Source: an uncultured Pelosinus sp.
GTDB lineage: Bacteria > Bacillota > Negativicutes > UMGS1260
Assembly: GCA_900550105.1 (NCBI GenBank)
Contig: URQW01000056.1
Location: 1 to 17,009, forward strand
DNA: 17,009 nt
Direction of reading: 5' to 3'
Both the position numbers and the translations under genes were made by a program. Shown here piece after piece: positions 12,513 to 17,009 of the stretch (positions are counted from its first letter, which is position 1; each line of letters starts with the position of its first letter). The notes beneath the pieces were generated by a model. That model saw nothing but the letters and a program-made list of their open reading frames with translations, did not search any database and was not told the DNA's origin.

Positions 12513-14165
12513 ATGTTAAGTGATGAAGTGAAAATTGGTCCGACGAGAGCTGCGCACCGCTCACTCTTTTATGCTATGGGATATACCGATGATGATCTTA
12601 AAAAACCATTAATTGGTGTTGTAAACGCCAAAAATGAGATTATCCCAGGGCATATGCACCTTGATACAATTACGGAGGCTGTAAAATATGGTATTTTAGC
12701 GGCTGGCGGTACGCCAGTAGAGTTTCCGGCGATCGGAATCTGCGATGGGATTGCCATGGGCCATGAAGGAATGAAATTTCCTTTAGCCTCGCGGGAACTT
12801 GTAGCAGACAGCATTGAAGCGATGGCAATCGGCCATAAATTTGACGGTCTAGTACTGATCCCCAACTGCGATAAAATTGTTCCTGGCATGCTTATGGCCG
12901 CAGCCCGCATCAATATTCCGGCCATTGTCGTCAGTGGCGGCCCCATGCTGCCTGGTCGCTATGAAGGCCGCGATATTAGTGTCAGCACGGTCTTTGAAGC
13001 AGCAGGTAAATTTGCCTCTGGACAAATCGACAAGAAAGAATTACAAAATATTGAGAAAGCTGCTTGTCCTGGCTGTGGATCCTGCGCCGGTCTCTTTACG
13101 GCAAACACCATGAACTGTTTAACAGAAGTGCTCGGCATGGGTCTTCCCGGCAATGGCACTATTCCCGCCGCTTATTTTGGCGCCCGCCGCGCTTTAGCCA
13201 AACAAGCGGGGCATATCATTCTTGATTTAGTAAAAGAACAGCTACTACCGCGACAAATCCTCACTAAAGAAGCCTTTGAAAATGCCATTGCTGTCGATAT
13301 GGGTATTGGCGGATCTTCTAATACGGTGTTACATTTAACCGCGATTGCCCATGAAGCAGGTTTAACGCTCCCCTTAGAATTATTTGATGAAATCAGCGCC
13401 AAAACACCTTATATTACAAAATTAAGTCCTAGCGGCGCCCATCATATGGTTGACTTGAATGAAGCTGGTGGAATAAACGCTGTCCTTGGTGAACTTGCTA
13501 AAGCAGGTGTCATTCACCAAGACTGTCAGACTGTCGCTGGCACCATTGGCGACCGCATTACCCAAAGTGCTATTATCAGACCTGATGTCATCCGCTCCAT
13601 CGAAACTCCCTACCGTAAGCGCGGCGGAATTGCTATTTTACAAGGCAATTTAGCACCCGATGGCGCTGTCGTCAAAGAAAGCGCCGTAAAAGAGTCTATG
13701 CTAGTATTTACTGGTACAGCCAAAGTATATGATTCAGAAGAAGCCGCGATTGAAGCGATTATGGGCGGAAAAGTTACTGATGGTAATGTTGTCGTAATTC
13801 GTTACGAAGGTCCTAAAGGCGGCCCTGGTATGCGGGAGATGCTAAATCCAACAGCAGTGATTACCGGTATGGGCTTAAACGTAGCCCTGCTCACTGATGG
13901 GCGCTTCAGCGGTGCGACTCAAGGCGCTTGCATTGGTCATATCTCGCCAGAAGCTATGGAGGGAGGCCCGATCGCGCTAATTCAAGAAGGCGATACGATT
14001 CATATTGATATCCCCAATCGTCAACTGGATCTTAAAATTGCTCCAGAGGAACTGGAAAAACGCCGCGCTGACTGGAAAAAACCTGAACCGAAAGTAAAAA
14101 CAGGCTATCTAAGCCGCTACGCTCGCCTAGTAACCTCTGCGAACACGGGCGCCGTTTTAAAATAA
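12513..14165 (+). CDS. ilvD: Dihydroxy-acid dehydratase
   Basis: IlvD dehydrates 2,3-dihydroxy-isovalerate and -methylvalerate to the 2-keto acids leading to valine, leucine and isoleucine, and to ketopantoate for pantothenate. The 550-aa cytosolic enzyme is of the shorter class common in Firmicutes and archaea. Family motifs are PGHMHL (45-50), DGIAMGHEGM (78-87), PNCDK with C119, and CPGCGSCAGLFTANTMNCLTE at 185-205, where C119 and a Cys of CPGCGSC are expected iron-sulfur ligands. LLTDGRFSGAT lies near the C-terminus. ATG 12513 follows AAGGAGG at 7 bases. No other ilv or leu gene is adjacent, so it is a single-gene unit, divergent from the phosphatase operon and closed by the terminator at 14180-14241. 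No T-box was recognised. Confidence 0.96.
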   Translation: MLSDEVKIGPTRAAHRSLFYAMGYTDDDLKKPLIGVVNAKNEIIPGHMHLDTITEAVKYGILAAGGTPVEFPAIGICDGIAMGHEGMKFPLASRELVADSIEAMAIGHKFDGLVLIPNCDKIVPGMLMAAARINIPAIVVSGGPMLPGRYEGRDISVSTVFEAAGKFASGQIDKKELQNIEKAACPGCGSCAGLFTANTMNCLTEVLGMGLPGNGTIPAAYFGARRALAKQAGHIILDLVKEQLLPRQILTKEAFENAIAVDMGIGGSSNTVLHLTAIAHEAGLTLPLELFDEISAKTPYITKLSPSGAHHMVDLNEAGGINAVLGELAKAGVIHQDCQTVAGTIGDRITQSAIIRPDVIRSIETPYRKRGGIAILQGNLAPDGAVVKESAVKESMLVFTGTAKVYDSEEAAIEAIMGGKVTDGNVVVIRYEGPKGGPGMREMLNPTAVITGMGLNVALLTDGRFSGATQGACIGHISPEAMEGGPIALIQEGDTIHIDIPNRQLDLKIAPEELEKRRADWKKPEPKVKTGYLSRYARLVTSANTGAVLK

Positions 14166-14179
14166 GTTCACAAGAAACA

Positions 14180-14241
14180 AATGAGAAAAGGCCCTCAACT
14201 GCCGCAGGATTCGTTACGGCAAACGAGGGCCTTTTCTCATT
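14180..14241. terminator. Bidirectional terminator shared by ilvD and the HD-domain gene
   Basis: AATGAGAAAAGGCCCTC (14180-14196) and its exact 17-base complement (14225-14241) enclose a loop with a small GCCG/CGGC stem. In either direction the GC core is followed by TTTTCTCATT, so it can serve both genes. It overlaps the stop codon of the HD-domain gene (14239-14237). Confidence 0.85.
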
Positions 14242-15316
14242 CGGGCTTTACAAAACGTCGTACTAAGCGCCGTAAGCCATTCATGCCTTCCTGCGCATAA
14301 GTATCGTAAAACAACAGAGTTGTCACTTGTGAAAAAATATAGTTTCTTAATTGATAAAAAGGTCTACCTTTTAGATCACTGTCGCTGAAACGATATTCCT
14401 GCACTGCTAGTCTTTCTAACAGCGGACTGCTCCACTGGCTGGCTGGTAAACTAACCACCCAATTATGATCTCCCAAATGAGTCATGCAGTTTTCTAGCCG
14501 TCTGGGCCGATTCAAAATTCGTCCGCTCGGCTCAAGATATTTTTCTTTTACAGGATCTTTACCAGCAAGAATCGCTGCTGCCCGCAGCCAACCGACAATA
14601 AGCGCCTCCGCTTCCTTTGCCGCCAAGTGATTATGGGCGCAAGCCTGCGCAATAATCACTTCCGGCGGAAAATTGCGCGTCATCGTTTCTGCTAGACCAA
14701 AGACATGATGACTGCCTGTAAAAGCTAGTGTAGCCTGAGGAAAAATCCGTCCATTTTCCAGCCATTGCAATACCCAAGGCTTTTGGCAATCATGGGCGAT
14801 CTGCGCCGCAATCAAAATATCTTGATTCGTCGATACAGCATAACTCTCTTCATAAATAGCCGAAAGAGCCAAAGCCGAGCGTAAATTAACTGACGTATGA
14901 ACAGCCAATCCGCCAGGATAGGCATGATGGCGAAAGTAACCGCTGCCGGGAGCGCTGGAAAAAGGCTGAGGTGCAACTCGATAATCCTTTGCTGGCGGAA
15001 ACAACGGCAGATTTTTCCCTGTTCCGCTGGAATTTTTGTCATAGAGTCCCGCCGAAACTAGACGATCCGTAATTTTTGCTTGTTCAACAGTTCGACTCAA
15101 CTTTACCATAAAAGTTGGTGCCGGATTTTCTAAAAGCTGCAAAGTCTGTTTTTTAAGAGCGGTATCGGCAATGGATTCAGCCTGGCTCATTAAATACTTC
15201 ATATGACAGGCGACGAAAGGCGAAGCGGTAGCCATTTCCTGCGAGGTCATTGCAATAACTTCGCTCAAAGTTTTCAAAGGTATATGATGTAGGTCATCTT
15301 CTTCACTCATGTTCAC
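14237..15316 (-). CDS. HD-domain phosphohydrolase-like protein, function unknown
   Basis: The 359-aa soluble protein contains a metal-binding HD-type arrangement: HHAYPGGLAVHT (H130, H131, H140), AHDCQKPW (H175-D176), SHHVFG (H203, H204) and CAHNH (H228, H230). The first motif resembles the HHAYxGGLxxHT of YhaM-like nucleases and other HD hydrolases, but no OB/nuclease domain precedes it. The N-terminal 110 residues are helical with no recognised domain. The substrate is unknown (nucleotide or RNA would be usual for the fold). GTG 15316 has AAGGAGAG 6 bases upstream and is preferred; ATG 15310 is possible at 12 bases. The stop codon lies inside the terminator shared with ilvD. It is separated from the upstream NDH-2 gene by a terminator. 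Confidence 0.82.
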   Translation of the reverse strand: MNMSEEDDLHHIPLKTLSEVIAMTSQEMATASPFVACHMKYLMSQAESIADTALKKQTLQLLENPAPTFMVKLSRTVEQAKITDRLVSAGLYDKNSSGTGKNLPLFPPAKDYRVAPQPFSSAPGSGYFRHHAYPGGLAVHTSVNLRSALALSAIYEESYAVSTNQDILIAAQIAHDCQKPWVLQWLENGRIFPQATLAFTGSHHVFGLAETMTRNFPPEVIIAQACAHNHLAAKEAEALIVGWLRAAAILAGKDPVKEKYLEPSGRILNRPRRLENCMTHLGDHNWVVSLPASQWSSPLLERLAVQEYRFSDSDLKGRPFYQLRNYIFSQVTTLLFYDTYAQEGMNGLRRLVRRFVKPE

Positions 15317-15322
15317 AGGTAT

Positions 15323-15330
15323 CTCTCCTT
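15323..15330 (-). promoter_or_regulatory. Ribosome binding site deciding the GTG start of the HD-domain gene
   Basis: AAGGAGAG on the minus strand lies 6 bases before GTG 15316 and 12 bases before ATG 15310. Spacing favours the GTG. Confidence 0.65.
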
Positions 15331-15460
15331 ACCACTTCGATCCATATAGCTTTAACTATTAATATAATACAAAAACGGCTGATATACTCTTTATTTCGCC
15401 TTAACCCAGGCAAAGTTCCTGCGTTCTGCTTAATAACACATTGACAATTTTTCATACATT

Positions 15461-15493
15461 AAAAAAATAGGCAGGCGTTATTCACGCCTGCCT
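15461..15493 (-). terminator. Terminator of the NDH-2 gene
   Basis: AGGCAGGCGT (15469-15478) pairs perfectly with ACGCCTGCCT (15484-15493) around a five-base loop. The minus strand continues with A and seven T (15467-15461). It lies 13 bases past the NDH-2 stop codon. The remaining DNA to 15316 is AT-rich with no further gene seen. Confidence 0.9.
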
Positions 15494-15505
15494 CCTAGTG
15501 TATAG

Positions 15506-16762
15506 TTACGTTTTTGTAATAATCCGCACAGCTCGGTCATAAAAAACATAATCCCAAGCCCACTTAAAGAAAACAAAAACGCGATTGCGAAAGCCCATCA
15601 GCGCCATAATATGAACAAAAAGCCACAAAAACCAAGCAAAGAAGCCTGATGTTTTAAAGTTGCCAATTTTGACCACAGCGGCATTGCGACCAATCGTAGC
15701 CATAGTACCAGGATCTTTATAGCGAAAAGTTATCAGTTCTCGGTCTGCCAACAAATTTTTAATATTTGCCGCCACAACAACGCCTTGCTGAATGGCCACA
15801 GTGGCAATTGTCGGCAAAGGTGCGCCATCTTGGATAAACGCAGCCGCATCACCAATCACAAAAGCTTCTTCATGGCCTGGTATCTGTAGTTTTTCATTAA
15901 CTACAGCCCGCTTTTGCGCCCCTTGCTCAATCGTTAGTTGATCAAGCAGCGCTGCGGAACGAATCCCAGCTGCCCAAATCAAGGTTCTGCTAGGAATCAC
16001 TTCGCCGCCTTTTAACAGAATCTTATCGCCTTCTACATCAATGACCTGTGCCGCAAAACGAACATCTACTTTTTTATCCCAAAGTATTTTTGCTGTTACC
16101 TCGCTTAAATCCGCAGGCATACCTGGCAGTAAATGGTCTACTGCTTGAATCAGCATAATGCGGACCTCTTTGAAGTTAACATTGGTGTATTCTTTCACAA
16201 GTACATGATGTACCAACTCTGATAAAGCGCCAGCGCATTCCACGCCTGTAGGACCACCGCCAACAATCGCAAAGGTGAGCATGGCCCGCCGTTTTTCCAA
16301 ATCCCGTTCATGTTCAGCCAGTTCAAACATTGACAAGATGTGGTTACGAATTTCAATCGCTTCATTAACTGTTTTTAAGCCAAACGATTTCTCGGCCACG
16401 TTCTTCATGCCAAAATGATTGGTCTCGCCGCCGACCGCAAGAATCAAATAATCATAGGAAAAATCACGAGAATCGGTCTTTACCACTTTATGATCCCAGT
16501 CAATCCCCTGCACTTCAGCCATGCAGAAAATCAAATTCTTTTGTCCCCGTAAAATAGCCCTTACAGGCTTTGCCACATCGTCAGGGGCCAAACCAGCTGT
16601 AGCTACTTGATATAATAGAGGTTGAAACAAATGGTAGTTATGACGATCAATCAAAGTAACATCTACTGGCGCATCCGCCAAAGACTGCGCTGCTTTAATC
16701 CCGCCGAAACCTGCACCGATAATGACCACATGGGGCCGCTTATTTTGTGAAGGATTATTCAT
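15506..16762 (-). CDS. ndh: Type II NADH dehydrogenase (NDH-2)
   Basis: NDH-2 is a peripheral membrane flavoprotein that passes electrons from NADH to quinone without pumping ions. The 418-aa protein has an FAD-binding GAGFGG (16-21), the family motif HNYHLFQPLLYQVATAGL (41-58), an NAD-binding GGGPTG (168-173), FAD-contacting GDAAA (304-308) and the quinone-site AIQQG (323-327). The C-terminal hydrophobic/amphipathic segment (about 372-400) fits membrane attachment. Length is typical. ATG 16762 follows AAGGTGA at 4-base spacing. It is a single-gene unit with its own terminator. Presence of a quinone in the organism is implied. Related ferredoxin- or thiol-type flavoproteins are less likely given the NDH-2-specific motifs. 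Confidence 0.93.
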   Translation of the reverse strand: MNNPSQNKRPHVVIIGAGFGGIKAAQSLADAPVDVTLIDRHNYHLFQPLLYQVATAGLAPDDVAKPVRAILRGQKNLIFCMAEVQGIDWDHKVVKTDSRDFSYDYLILAVGGETNHFGMKNVAEKSFGLKTVNEAIEIRNHILSMFELAEHERDLEKRRAMLTFAIVGGGPTGVECAGALSELVHHVLVKEYTNVNFKEVRIMLIQAVDHLLPGMPADLSEVTAKILWDKKVDVRFAAQVIDVEGDKILLKGGEVIPSRTLIWAAGIRSAALLDQLTIEQGAQKRAVVNEKLQIPGHEEAFVIGDAAAFIQDGAPLPTIATVAIQQGVVVAANIKNLLADRELITFRYKDPGTMATIGRNAAVVKIGNFKTSGFFAWFLWLFVHIMALMGFRNRVFVFFKWAWDYVFYDRAVRIITKT

Positions 16763-16892
16763 AGTATCACCTTCAATTCATACTAATTTACTAGGAATAC
16801 TTCCACATGTAACTGACACTTTCCTGCTATTCCCTTCTCTTAGCAAAAAATAATTCTATGATTCGACAAATTATTTGAAAATAATAATAATA

Positions 16893-16955
16893 GCTAAAAA
16901 ACTGTCTTTAGCCGCATAAGAATCTTTTATCGATTCCTGCCGCCAAAGACAGTTT
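16893..16955 (-). terminator. Structured terminator of a gene entering from the right edge
   Basis: AAACTGTCTTT (16899-16909) pairs with AAAGACAGTTT (16945-16955); inside are further pairing segments GCA/TGC and GAATC/GATTC. On the minus strand a T run follows (16900-16895), so it should end a transcript arriving from the right. The stretch 16763-16898 between it and the NDH-2 start is AT-rich and presumably holds the NDH-2 promoter, which I could not pin down. Confidence 0.65.
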
Positions 16956-16973
16956 CCTGTTTTAGTGTATAGA

Positions 16974-17009
16974 TTATGGTTCAATAAAGCCGCTGTTTAA
17001 AAAGCAGGA
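16974..17009 (-). CDS. Probable 3' end of a minus-strand gene (partial)
   Basis: One minus-strand frame reads CFLNSGFIEP and stops with TAA at 16976-16974, 19 bases before the terminator hairpin. A second frame (LLFKQRLY, stop TGA at 16983-16981) is equally possible. The terminator argues that some gene ends here, but which frame is coding and what it encodes cannot be decided. Confidence 0.35.
   Translation of the reverse strand, partial: SCFLNSGFIEP

Noticed and set aside
15441..15470. Perfect TTGACA on the plus strand
   Set aside because: The positions 16-18 bases downstream are an A run without a -10 box, they lead into the NDH-2 terminator, and no plus-strand gene follows.

Overview
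The window looks like ordinary chromosomal DNA from a low-to-moderate GC, Gram-positive-lineage bacterium. The evidence is strong AGGAGG-type ribosome binding sites, hairpin plus T-run terminators after almost every gene, and Firmicutes-like proteins. The mix of ClpB, an NDH-2 dehydrogenase, PAS-rich signalling proteins, a BASS transporter and a SpoIIE/STAS pair suggests a Negativicutes (Sporomusa/Pelosinus-like) organism. That placement is inference from protein flavour, not a computed result. No CRISPR array, insertion sequence, phage gene, tRNA or rRNA is visible.

Layout, left to right. At the left edge are the first 8 codons of a minus-strand gene. Next is a minus-strand three-TM membrane protein of unknown function (236-1960), divergent from a BASS-family transporter on the plus strand (2152-3081). 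A bidirectional terminator separates the transporter from a minus-strand lipoprotein gene (3132-3581). A small plus-strand cupin gene (3769-4107) converges on, and overlaps by 4 bp, a minus-strand PAS-PAS-GGDEF diguanylate cyclase gene (4104-5441). Then come minus-strand asnB (5580-7421) and clpB (7572-10148). Upstream of clpB is a two-gene minus-strand operon encoding a PAS-SpoIIE phosphatase (10567-12321) and a STAS anti-sigma-factor antagonist (10251-10553). Divergent from it is ilvD (12513-14165, plus). A shared terminator separates ilvD from a minus-strand HD-domain protein gene (14237-15316). An NDH-2 gene (15506-16762) follows, and a terminator at the right edge implies another minus-strand gene entering the window.

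Metabolically the window carries asparagine synthesis (asnB), branched-chain amino acid/pantothenate precursor synthesis (ilvD), an organic-anion transporter and a quinone-linked NADH dehydrogenase. On the signalling side it has a c-di-GMP synthase with an intact product-inhibition site and a phosphatase/antagonist pair of the partner-switching type lacking a local kinase. ClpB supplies protein disaggregation.

The most interesting non-coding structure is upstream of the cupin gene. A near-perfect CRP/FNR-type dyad (TGTGAT-N4-ATCACA) sits at the centre of a larger inverted repeat that also forms a good minus-strand terminator. The spacing to a TACAAT -10 box fits a class II activator promoter. 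Because the cyclase gene has no other terminator, its mRNA probably runs antisense through the whole cupin gene and ends in that same element.

Several start codons were moved inward from the longest reading frame, because a strong ribosome binding site lies inside the longer frame or because catalytic chemistry demands it (asnB Cys1).
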